NCBI GenBank assembly: GCA_021792815.1 | Contig: JAJYTX010000009.1 | Span: 1 to 20,079 of the forward strand | Length of the DNA: 20,079 nt | Direction of reading: 5' to 3' | From: Pseudomonadota bacterium | Lineage (GTDB): Bacteria; Pseudomonadota; Gammaproteobacteria; Steroidobacterales; Steroidobacteraceae | In this document: one piece after another, positions 8,423-15,097 of the stretch | Numbering within the stretch: the stretch's first letter is position 1 | How the letters are laid out: each line of letters opens with the position of its first letter | Made by a program: the position numbers and the translations under genes | Notes under the pieces: generated by a model | The model's input: only the letters and a program-made list of their open reading frames with translations | The model's database searches: none | Told to the model about the DNA's origin: nothing

Positions 8423-10069
8423 TCACTCGGACGGGCGGCGGCTGTCGCCGGGCCAGGCATGGTCCTTGAATTGCTCCCGGAGCGTCCGCTTCAGGAGTTT
8501 GCCGGTGGCCGAGTGCGGCAGGCTTTCCATCACGACGACGTCGTCGGGAATCCACCATTTGGCGATCCTGCCGTGGAAAGCGCCGAGCAGGCTGGTCCTG
8601 TCGAAGCGCGCGCCCTGTTTGAGAACGACGAGCAGCAACGGCCGCTCGCCCCAGCGGCTGTGCGGCACGGCGATGCAGGCGGCTTCCTGAACGGATTCGT
8701 GACTCAGGGCGGCGCTTTCGACGTCGATCGAACTGATCCATTCGCCGCCGGACTTGATGACGTCCTTTTCCCGATCGGTGAGCCGCATGTACGAATCCGG
8801 GTCTATGGTGGCCACGTCGCCGGTATTGAACCAGCCATCCTCGGTGAACGAACCCGGACTCTCCTGTTTGAAATAGCCGCCGGCGACCCATAGCCCACGG
8901 ACCTGCAGGTACCCCGTGGCGAAGCCGTCGTGCGGCAGCTCCGCGCCGCTTTCGTCGACGATGCGCATGCGGATGCCGAACAGCGGCCGGCCATGCAGCG
9001 ACTGGATGGCATAGCGGCGCTCGGCCGGCCAGGCGAGCATGTGGCGCTTGAGCGCATCCAGGCTGCCGACCGGGCACAGTTCGGTCATGCCCCAGCCGTG
9101 GATGACCCGCACGTCGTATTTTTCCTCGAAGGTTCTGATGAGAGAGGGGGCGGCATTCGAGCCGCCGATGGCGGCGCGATCGAGCGTACCGAAGGTGCTG
9201 CCACGGGCTTCGACGACGCTCAGCAGATCCTGCCAGACCGTCGGGACCGCGGCGGCCATGGTGACCCCCTCGGCGTGGATGAGCTGGTGCAGACTGGCGC
9301 CATCGAGGTGACGGCCGGGAAGGACCAGTTTGGCGCCGTTCATCAGGCTGACGTAGGGAAGGCCCCAGGCACAGGCGTGAAACATCGGCACGAGCGGCAG
9401 GATGGCGTCGCGGGCGCGGACCGCGAGCCAGTCGGCGCCGCTGATCGCCATGGCGTGCAGCAGCTGCGAGCGATGGTCGTAGAGCACGCCCTTGGGATGG
9501 CCGGTGGTGCCGGAGGTATAGCAGAGCGAGCAGGCGGTTCTTTCGTCGAGGCGCGGCCAGGCATAGCGACCGTCCTCGCGCGCCAGCAGGGTGTCATAGA
9601 AGAGCAGGTTGGTCAGGGACGTCTCGGGAAGTTCCTCTTCCCGACACAGCGCGATGAAATGCCGCACGCTGGGCAGGCTCGGCGCGATCTGCTCGACGAG
9701 CCGGATGAACGCCGGATCGAAGCACAGCAGCGCATCCTCGGCATGATGGGCGATGTGGACGATCTGCTCGGGCGAGAGCCGCGGATTGAGCGTGTGGCAA
9801 ATGGCACCCATGCAGGAAATCGCATAGTAGAGCTCCAGGTGCCGCCAGTTGTTCCACGCCAGCGTGCCGACCCGATCGCCGTCACGGACGCCGCGACGGC
9901 CGAGCGCCTGGGCGGCGCGGCGGGTACGCGCGGCCATGTCCCGGAATGTGTAGCGATGCAGGGAACGGTCGTTGTCGACGGAAACGATCTCGGAAGCGCC
10001 GTGATTCTGCTCCGCGTGTTCCAGGATCGCCGTCAAGGTCAACTGCTCTGACATCATCATGCCGCGCAT
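8423..10069 (-). CDS. Acyl-CoA synthetase (AMP-forming, DmdB-like)
   Basis: ATP-dependent ligase that activates a carboxylic acid to its CoA thioester through an acyl-adenylate, feeding the rest of this operon. The protein is 548 residues. Core motifs are all present: P-loop [12 protein letters not shown] at 184-195, GWGMTE at 325-330, GWFNTGD at 412-418, [14 protein letters not shown] at 433-446 and the C-terminal catalytic Lys524 in SATGKLLK. The family is that of fatty-acyl-CoA synthetases and DmdB, usually medium to long chain; the true substrate is unknown. The start is the ATG at 10069 with GGGAG about 10 nt upstream. Three consecutive ATG codons at 10052-10060 give alternatives six residues shorter or less, without a ribosome binding site. 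It is the first gene of the minus-strand operon, transcribed away from the TetR regulator across a 410-nt control region. Confidence 0.93.
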   Translation of the reverse strand: MRGMMMSEQLTLTAILEHAEQNHGASEIVSVDNDRSLHRYTFRDMAARTRRAAQALGRRGVRDGDRVGTLAWNNWRHLELYYAISCMGAICHTLNPRLSPEQIVHIAHHAEDALLCFDPAFIRLVEQIAPSLPSVRHFIALCREEELPETSLTNLLFYDTLLAREDGRYAWPRLDERTACSLCYTSGTTGHPKGVLYDHRSQLLHAMAISGADWLAVRARDAILPLVPMFHACAWGLPYVSLMNGAKLVLPGRHLDGASLHQLIHAEGVTMAAAVPTVWQDLLSVVEARGSTFGTLDRAAIGGSNAAPSLIRTFEEKYDVRVIHGWGMTELCPVGSLDALKRHMLAWPAERRYAIQSLHGRPLFGIRMRIVDESGAELPHDGFATGYLQVRGLWVAGGYFKQESPGSFTEDGWFNTGDVATIDPDSYMRLTDREKDVIKSGGEWISSIDVESAALSHESVQEAACIAVPHSRWGERPLLLVVLKQGARFDRTSLLGAFHGRIAKWWIPDDVVVMESLPHSATGKLLKRTLREQFKDHAWPGDSRRPSE

Positions 10070-10191
10070 GTGAGGGTTCTCCCGCAGGGGTGCATCGCAG
10101 GCCTGTCGCGTCGTGTCGTCTGCGCAAGTCCTCCCCGGTGCCGGAGAAGGGGCGGCCCCCCTCGCGCAGGCGCAGATCTCATCGAGTACCG

Positions 10192-10210
10192 GTTATGGCC
10201 CATGCATAAC
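10192..10210. repeat. Inverted repeat GTTATG-N7-CATAAC
   Basis: Perfect 6-bp arms GTTATG (10192-10197) and CATAAC (10205-10210) with a 7-nt spacer, at the synthetase-proximal edge of the AT-rich control region. It could be a second regulator's site or chance; nothing else supports a function. Confidence 0.3.
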
Positions 10211-10213
10211 ATA

Positions 10214-10240
10214 TTGAAATGCCAATAAATCCATTTTAAT
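10214..10240 (+). promoter_or_regulatory. Possible sigma-70 promoter for tetR
   Basis: TTGAAA at 10214-10219 could be a -35 element and TTTAAT at 10235-10240 a -10 element, but the 15-nt spacer is short. The position just upstream of the tandem palindromes would fit a repressed, autoregulated promoter. This is a weak visual call. Confidence 0.25.
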
Positions 10241-10256
10241 TACTATCTGGCTAGTA
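10241..10256. promoter_or_regulatory. Putative TetR-family operator 1
   Basis: TACTATCTGGCTAGTA is an imperfect 16-bp palindrome (12 of 16 positions symmetric). It is contained in a longer inverted repeat with perfect 8-bp arms AATTACTA (10238-10245) and TAGTAATT (10252-10259). It shares 11 of 16 positions with operator 2, whose centre is 20 bp away. Location between the divergent synthetase operon and tetR fits an autoregulatory TetR site. Confidence 0.6.
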
Positions 10257-10260
10257 ATTT

Positions 10261-10276
10261 TACTAACCGGTCGGTA
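10261..10276. promoter_or_regulatory. Putative TetR-family operator 2
   Basis: TACTAACCGGTCGGTA is a 16-bp palindrome centred on CCGG, with the right half TCGGTA close to the ideal complement of the left half TACTAA; flanking bases ATT and AAT (10257-10259 and 10278-10280) extend the symmetry. CCGG-centred sites with CGGTA-type half-sites are common for TetR-family repressors. Its spacing from operator 1, about two helical turns, suggests dimers bound on the same DNA face. Confidence 0.6.
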
Positions 10277-10420
10277 GAATGTCATCTTGAATTTCCGGGA
10301 GGGTTACGCCATTGACCGGGTCGTGACCTCGAAGCCAGGGGGATGAGCCGGATCTGACGAGCCGTTTTCTGCAGCGCTGAGCGGCGCGGGCCAATCGCTC
10401 CGACGCCCACCAGCGCCAGA

Positions 10421-10437
10421 CCGGCGCGCGGCGCCGG
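10421..10437 (+). other. GC-rich hairpin in tetR leader
   Basis: CCGGCGCGCGGCGCCGG can fold as a perfect 7-bp stem with a 3-nt loop about 40 nt upstream of the tetR start. In such GC-rich DNA a chance origin is quite possible. Confidence 0.25.
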
Positions 10438-10479
10438 GACTGCGGTAACGAGACGGCCTTTCTCGCCATCGGAGAGGAC

Positions 10480-11163
10480 ATGAGCATCGCCAAGAGAAAA
10501 AGCTGGGGACCGGACGTTCAGGACCGCACCACACAGCGCGACCTCAAACTCGACTTCCTGTACGAAACCGCGGCGCGCTGCTTCACTCGCGGCGGATACA
10601 ACGGCACGTCATTGACCGACATCGCGCAGGAGTTGGGTGTGACCAAAGCGGCGCTCTATTACTACGTCAGAAGCAAGCACGAGCTGTTTTACAAGCTGCA
10701 CATGATGGCGCTCGATTTTGCCGAGGAAGGTCTGAGCCGCGCCCGGTCGGAAGGCCACGACGGGCTGTCACGGCTGTGGCTGAACAACTATTACTACATC
10801 CTGCGTCTGGTGGAGTCGCCGGTTGCCGGCATGGTCATGACCGAGGAGGGCGCGCTGCCGCCGGAGCTGAAGACCGCCGTGGTCCGCCGCCGCAGCCGAC
10901 TGGAGCACGAGTTGCGCGCGCTGATTCAGCAGGGAATCGATGACGGCTCCGTCGGACAGCGGGATCCGAAAATGGCGGCGCTGGTGACCGTCGGCGCATT
11001 GAACTGGCTGCCACGCTGGTACCGGCCGGGCGGCGCCTGGTCGGCCCGGGAGGTCGCGCTGCGCATGAGTGACCAGCTCGCCTACGGGCTGGCGGCCGAT
11101 CCGGCCGCGGTGGCGGCCCTGTCACGGCTGCCGCAGGCGGCGGCCTCGCCGGCGCCGGACTGA
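10480..11163 (+). CDS. TetR/AcrR-family regulator, KstR2-like
   Basis: DNA-binding repressor, most likely of the divergent beta-oxidation operon and of itself. The protein is 227 residues. The N-terminal helix-turn-helix is clear: AARCFTRGGYNGTSLTDIAQ (31-50) followed by ELGVTKAALYYYVRSKHELF (51-70). The C-terminal half contains GALNWLPRWYRPGGAWSAREVA (172-193), which resembles the ligand domain of KstR2 and related regulators that bind CoA thioesters; this comparison is from memory. ATG at 10480 has GGAG at 10471-10474, 5 nt upstream. The two tandem palindromes about 205-240 nt upstream are the obvious candidate binding sites. An acyl-CoA from the operon's pathway is the expected inducer, by inference from the neighbours. 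A stem-loop follows the stop codon. Confidence 0.9.
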   Translation: MSIAKRKSWGPDVQDRTTQRDLKLDFLYETAARCFTRGGYNGTSLTDIAQELGVTKAALYYYVRSKHELFYKLHMMALDFAEEGLSRARSEGHDGLSRLWLNNYYYILRLVESPVAGMVMTEEGALPPELKTAVVRRRSRLEHELRALIQQGIDDGSVGQRDPKMAALVTVGALNWLPRWYRPGGAWSAREVALRMSDQLAYGLAADPAAVAALSRLPQAAASPAPD

Positions 11164-11167
11164 CGGC

Positions 11168-11191
11168 GAGGACGTCGGCTCGGACATCCTC
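11168..11191 (+). terminator. Stem-loop between tetR and sulfotransferase-like gene
   Basis: GAGGACGTC (11168-11176) can pair with GACATCCTC (11183-11191) around a 6-nt loop, with one C-A mismatch. It starts 4 nt after the tetR stop. There is no T-tract, so a weak terminator, attenuator or mRNA-end structure are all possible. Confidence 0.35.
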
Positions 11192-11262
11192 AATACCACG
11201 CGACGGTTACAGTCTGTTGTCTCATCCCACTCCACTGATCACGGCGTATCCCGGGGGAATCT

Positions 11263-12672
11263 ATGCCAATGTCGCCCAAACGCTCCTTGGCCCTGCGGGC
11301 TTTCGCGCTGGCCGGGCTGGCGTGCGCCGCGGCCTGCCTGTCCAGGGCGGGCGCCGAGCCCGGCGTCTACCCGACGAAGGTCACGCGTTACGATCCGGCG
11401 CGGGCCTATAACAGTTACATCCTGTTCGACGGCAGGGATGGCCGCACGCATCTGATCGACATGGACGGCAACGACGTTCACACCTGGAACCACACCGGAT
11501 TTCCGAGTCTGCTGCTCGATCCGCGACTCACCGGCGGCAGACGCGGACACATTCTGGTGCAGCTGCGCAACAGCCGGCCGAAGGCCGGGCCGGCCTTCGG
11601 CACCATTTTCGACAACATCGAAATCGGCGAGCTGAACTGGAACGGCCGGGTGGTGTGGCGCTGGGGCCAGCAGGCGCCCGGCGGCGCGGCGCGTCAGAAT
11701 CACGACTGGCAGCGCCTCGCCAACGGCGACACGCTGATCGTCGCCAGCGCGTACCGGCAGGCAAAAAACTTCAGAGGCGGCCGGGTCAAGGATCAGGTGA
11801 TCGAGGAGATCGACCGCGCCGGCAGGATCGTCTGGCACTGGAGCGCGGCCGCCCACCTCGAGGAATTCGGCTTTTCCAGGGCCGGGCTGAAAATGATCTA
11901 CGCCGATCAGTCACTCGACAACCAGGCGGGCGGCTTCCTGACGATCAACAGCATGAATGTGCTGGGCCCGAACCGCTGGTACGCCGCGGGCGACCGGCGC
12001 TTCAATCCGCACAACATCATGATCGGCGCCCGCAACGCCAACGTCATCGCCATCATCGACAGACGCACCGGCCGGATCGTCTGGCGGCTGGGCCCGTACT
12101 TTCCCGCGCCGGCGCATGGCCCCTCTTCGGTGGTGTTCGACTACCGGGTGCCCCGTCCGGTCGATCAAATCATGGGGGCGCACGATCCGCACCTGATCCC
12201 CGAGGGGCTGCCGGGCGCCGGCGACATCCTGGTGCTCGACAACGAGGGCGAGGCGGGCTTTCCGCCGGCGACCCTCGGGATGTTCCAGGGATCGCGCGTG
12301 CTCGAGATCAACCCGCGCAGCCGGCAGATCGTCTGGCAGTACAACGGCGAGGACTCCGATCGCGCCGTATGGACCTTCGACACGTCGTTCATCGGCAGCG
12401 TCAACCGCCTGCCGAACGGCAACACCCTGATCTGCGAGGGCATGAACGGCCGCATCTTCCAGGTCACGCCCCGGGGCAGGATCGTCTGGGAGTACGTCAG
12501 CCCCTATTTCGGCAGGCAGACGCTCGGCGGGCGCATGGTGTCGACGAACTGGATCTACCGCGCGCAGCCGGTGCCGTATGAGTGGGTGCCGCCGGGAACG
12601 CCGCGGGAGCAGGACCCGGTGATTCCGCCCCGCAATGCGCAATTTCACCTGCCGATAGAAAAACCGCGCTGA
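11263..12672 (+). CDS. Exported arylsulfotransferase-family beta-propeller protein
   Basis: 469-residue protein that looks like a member of the arylsulfotransferase (ASST-like) family, which moves sulfate between phenolic compounds in the periplasm. Residues 1-31 form a Sec signal peptide with a hydrophobic core (ALRAFALAGLACAAAC) and probable cleavage near AGA-EP; neither Cys sits in a normal lipobox. Five VVW/IVW-aromatic strands, at about 131, 190, 273, 357 and 408, each after a Gly/Arg turn, indicate a multi-bladed propeller, and PNGNTLI (384-390) is a typical blade motif. His147, His250, His307 and His310 lie in conserved-looking contexts (NHDW, NPHN, HDPH) and may include the catalytic His. 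ATG at 11263 follows GGGGG with 5-nt spacing. The TonB receptor starts 50 nt downstream, so the two are likely co-transcribed. True sulfotransfer activity is not assured. Confidence 0.82.
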   Translation: MPMSPKRSLALRAFALAGLACAAACLSRAGAEPGVYPTKVTRYDPARAYNSYILFDGRDGRTHLIDMDGNDVHTWNHTGFPSLLLDPRLTGGRRGHILVQLRNSRPKAGPAFGTIFDNIEIGELNWNGRVVWRWGQQAPGGAARQNHDWQRLANGDTLIVASAYRQAKNFRGGRVKDQVIEEIDRAGRIVWHWSAAAHLEEFGFSRAGLKMIYADQSLDNQAGGFLTINSMNVLGPNRWYAAGDRRFNPHNIMIGARNANVIAIIDRRTGRIVWRLGPYFPAPAHGPSSVVFDYRVPRPVDQIMGAHDPHLIPEGLPGAGDILVLDNEGEAGFPPATLGMFQGSRVLEINPRSRQIVWQYNGEDSDRAVWTFDTSFIGSVNRLPNGNTLICEGMNGRIFQVTPRGRIVWEYVSPYFGRQTLGGRMVSTNWIYRAQPVPYEWVPPGTPREQDPVIPPRNAQFHLPIEKPR

Positions 12673-12722
12673 TTCGGCGGACGGCAGCCGCGTCATCATG
12701 GGCTAAACAGGGGGACCGACAC

Positions 12723-15044
12723 GTGAACGATGCAATTGAGCGGCGCGGCGCCTCGGGTGCCGCCGTGATCCTGATCTGTACGGCGCTGCTGCGGGCGCCG
12801 GCATCCGCCGCGGCCGACAAGGCCGCCGACGTGCTGCCGGGCGCGACGCTCACCGAGGTGATCGTCACGGCCCGCAAGCGCAAGGAGAACGCCGAGCAGG
12901 TGCCGATCTCGATGTCGGTCGTGTCCGGACGTTCATTGGTGTCTCAGGGGGTGTCGAACATCGAGACGCTCTCGCCCGCGGTGCCCGATTTCAATTACAC
13001 CCAGACCATCGCCGGCGCCGACCAGATATTCATCCGGGGAATCGGTGCCGGAGTCAACGCCGGATACGAAACCGCGGTGGGCACCGTGGTCGACGGCTTT
13101 TTCTACGGACGCAGCCGCTTCGACCGGCTGGCGTTCCTCGATGTCGGCCAGGTGGTGGTGCTGCGCGGCCCGCAGGGCGCGCTCATCGGCAAGAATACCC
13201 TGGCCGGGGCGGTCGACATCACGGCCAACGAGCCGACCCGGACGCTGCACGCGTATCTCGATGCCGCCCGGGAAGTCAGCGGCAATCCGGGCTATTCGGT
13301 GGATGGGGCGGTGTCCGGCCCGCTCGGCCGGCGGGTGCAGGGGCGGGTGGCGTTTTCCTATGACAACAAGAGTGGCTGGGTGCGCAATCTGCTCACCGGT
13401 CACATGGAGCCGAAGACCGATGACTTCGATCAGCGCACGACGCTCGATTTCGAGCCCACCGGGGCGCTGCTGCTGCGGCTGTCGTATCAGTACGCGAACA
13501 TGAACGATCCGGGCCGGAACGTCGTGCTCTCCAAGTGCTCGCCGGGACTGCGGGCGGTGTTCGCCGCGGACGGGCTCAGCGCTCTGCAGCATTGCACGCT
13601 CGATTACACCCGCAGCGCCGGCGTGTTCAATGCGAGCGGCGTACCGCAGGTGGACCACCACCACACCGCGTTCAATATCGTCAACCTGACTGCGAAGTGG
13701 CGCCGCCAGGCCTTCGCGCTCACCTCGCTCACCGGCTATGCCGGCTACAACGCCTTCGACGCCTGGGACGCCGACAGCATGGCGATCAACGCGCTCGGAT
13801 ATGACTGGGGTGAAAAATACTACCAGTGGACGGAGGAGCTCAGGCTGGCGTCCCGTCGGGGCTACTTCCGGCATTTCGACTACATCGCGGGCGTCTATCT
13901 CGGCAGGGACCACCAGCAGGACAATCAGCAGCTGGACTTCTACCCGGCGCTGCTGCCGCCGCCGCTGGTCGGCAGCCGCAACCTGCTCGAGGCCCAGATC
14001 ACCCACAACGCCGCGGCATTCGGCCAGGTGAACCTGTATCTCGCCCGCCAGTGGACCCTGACGGTCGGCGCGCGCTACACGTACGAGAAGAAGCGGCTGG
14101 ATGCGCGCGAGTTTCCCACGAAACTCAATACCAGCGTGCCGGTGGTTCTGCCGGCGGGGCCGGCGGCGTTCCGGTTCGATGTGCAGCATGGGTATTCCGC
14201 GAGCAATTTCTCCCCGAATGCTTCCCTGCAGTGGAAGCCGAACGACAACACCCTGCTCTATGCGAACGTCAGCCGCGGCTTTCAGGGTGGTGGCTTCGAT
14301 CTGCAGTTCGCCGGCAACCAGACGGCCGCCGCGAACGGCATGAAGTTCGCCGGCGAGACCGCGACGCAGTACGAGCTCGGCAGCAAGCTGGTGTTCGCCG
14401 GGGACCGGGCTCGGCTCAACGTGGATGCGTTCCGCGAGGATATCCAGGACGTGCAGGTGAGCTCGCTGCTCAATGCGGCGAATCTCACCTTCGCGGTGAG
14501 TAACGCCGCGGCGGCCCGCACCCAGGGTTTCGAGGCGGATCTGCGCTACCGGCCGGTCCGCGGGCTGACCCTGTCGGCGAGCGGCTCGTACCTGGACGCG
14601 AAGTTCACCCGCTTCGCCGGCGCCCAGTGCTACGACGGGCAGACGGCGGCGCAGGGCTGCGTCGGCGGCTCGCAGAACCTCGCCGGTCATCCGCTGCAGT
14701 TCGCGCCCAAGTGGTCCGGGACGTTCAACGGCGACTACGTGACGCTGCTCGGCAGCGATTATGCCCTGGATGTCAACGGCCAGGTCGTCTACAAGAGCCG
14801 GCAGTTCCTGGCGCTCACCAACGATCCGAACCTGGTGCAGCCGGCCTATGCCAAGGTCAACGCCAGCATCGCGCTCAGCGACGAGTCGAGCTTCTGGACG
14901 GTGGCGCTCGTCGGCCGGAACCTGACCAACAAGGTGACGGCGGCGTTCGGCAACACCTCGGATGCGATCGGGGGTCCGGGCAGTTATTTCGAATTCATAG
15001 ATCCGCCGCGCGAGATATCCGTGCAGGTGCGGCTGAAGTATTGA
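12723..15044 (+). CDS. TonB-dependent outer-membrane receptor
   Basis: 773-residue outer-membrane transporter driven by TonB-ExbBD. After a signal peptide (hydrophobic GAAVILICTALL, then APASAAAD) comes a TonB box LTEVIVTA at 43-50. The plug follows at about 56-172, with QIFIRGIG (101-108) and VVVLRGPQGALIGKNTLAGAVDI (144-166). The rest is a 22-strand-type barrel of alternating residues, ending in QVRLKY with the C-terminal aromatic residue needed for outer-membrane assembly. The GTG at 12723 is chosen because AGGGGG lies 8 nt upstream and the signal peptide follows directly; the open frame upstream lies inside the preceding gene. The type is common in aquatic and soil degraders, where these receptors import large or hydrophobic organics as well as siderophores. 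Substrate unknown; no Fur-type site was seen. The sulfotransferase-like neighbour suggests an organic sulfate or aromatic ligand, by inference. Confidence 0.93.
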   Translation: MNDAIERRGASGAAVILICTALLRAPASAAADKAADVLPGATLTEVIVTARKRKENAEQVPISMSVVSGRSLVSQGVSNIETLSPAVPDFNYTQTIAGADQIFIRGIGAGVNAGYETAVGTVVDGFFYGRSRFDRLAFLDVGQVVVLRGPQGALIGKNTLAGAVDITANEPTRTLHAYLDAAREVSGNPGYSVDGAVSGPLGRRVQGRVAFSYDNKSGWVRNLLTGHMEPKTDDFDQRTTLDFEPTGALLLRLSYQYANMNDPGRNVVLSKCSPGLRAVFAADGLSALQHCTLDYTRSAGVFNASGVPQVDHHHTAFNIVNLTAKWRRQAFALTSLTGYAGYNAFDAWDADSMAINALGYDWGEKYYQWTEELRLASRRGYFRHFDYIAGVYLGRDHQQDNQQLDFYPALLPPPLVGSRNLLEAQITHNAAAFGQVNLYLARQWTLTVGARYTYEKKRLDAREFPTKLNTSVPVVLPAGPAAFRFDVQHGYSASNFSPNASLQWKPNDNTLLYANVSRGFQGGGFDLQFAGNQTAAANGMKFAGETATQYELGSKLVFAGDRARLNVDAFREDIQDVQVSSLLNAANLTFAVSNAAAARTQGFEADLRYRPVRGLTLSASGSYLDAKFTRFAGAQCYDGQTAAQGCVGGSQNLAGHPLQFAPKWSGTFNGDYVTLLGSDYALDVNGQVVYKSRQFLALTNDPNLVQPAYAKVNASIALSDESSFWTVALVGRNLTNKVTAAFGNTSDAIGGPGSYFEFIDPPREISVQVRLKY

Positions 15045-15051
15045 GCGCACG

Positions 15052-15085
15052 GCGTCCGCCCGGCCGCCTCGGGCCGGACGGACGC
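15052..15085. terminator. GC-rich hairpin between convergent genes
   Basis: Arms 15052-15065 and 15072-15085 form a 14-bp stem with a single C-A mismatch and a 6-nt loop, beginning 7 nt after the receptor stop codon and 12 nt before the end of glcF. The symmetry and placement between convergent genes suit a bidirectional transcript end. There is no U-tract, so it may rely on Rho or only stabilise the 3' end. Confidence 0.5.
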
Positions 15086-15097
15086 GGCGGGCGACAC

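Larger units (their letters stand above)
10070..10479. other. Divergent control region between synthetase operon and tetR
   Basis: 410 nt without a credible gene. The stretch 10200-10290 is AT-rich against the GC-rich background and holds the promoter-like sequence, an inverted repeat at 10192-10210 and two tandem palindromes at 10241-10256 and 10261-10276. From about 10290 to 10479 the composition returns to high GC; this would be a leader of roughly 200 nt for tetR if transcription starts in the AT-rich part, and it contains a small perfect hairpin at 10421-10437. No confident minus-strand promoter for the synthetase operon could be picked out by eye. Confidence 0.7.

Noticed and set aside
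7113..8690. Plus-strand open frame across the acyl-CoA dehydrogenase gene
   Set aside because: Antisense shadow spanning a well-supported gene and the gap; low-complexity translation.
8930..10051. Plus-strand open frame antisense to the acyl-CoA synthetase gene
   Set aside because: Shadow of an intact synthetase with all adenylation motifs.
10263..10493. Small minus-strand frame in the divergent control region
   Set aside because: It overlaps the operator region and the tetR start, has no ribosome binding site and no recognisable sequence.
11263..11360. Lipoprotein signal in the sulfotransferase-like protein
   Set aside because: The two Cys residues in the signal region are preceded by G-L-A and A-A-A, not by a lipobox with Leu/Val/Ile at -3; an ordinary Sec signal fits better.
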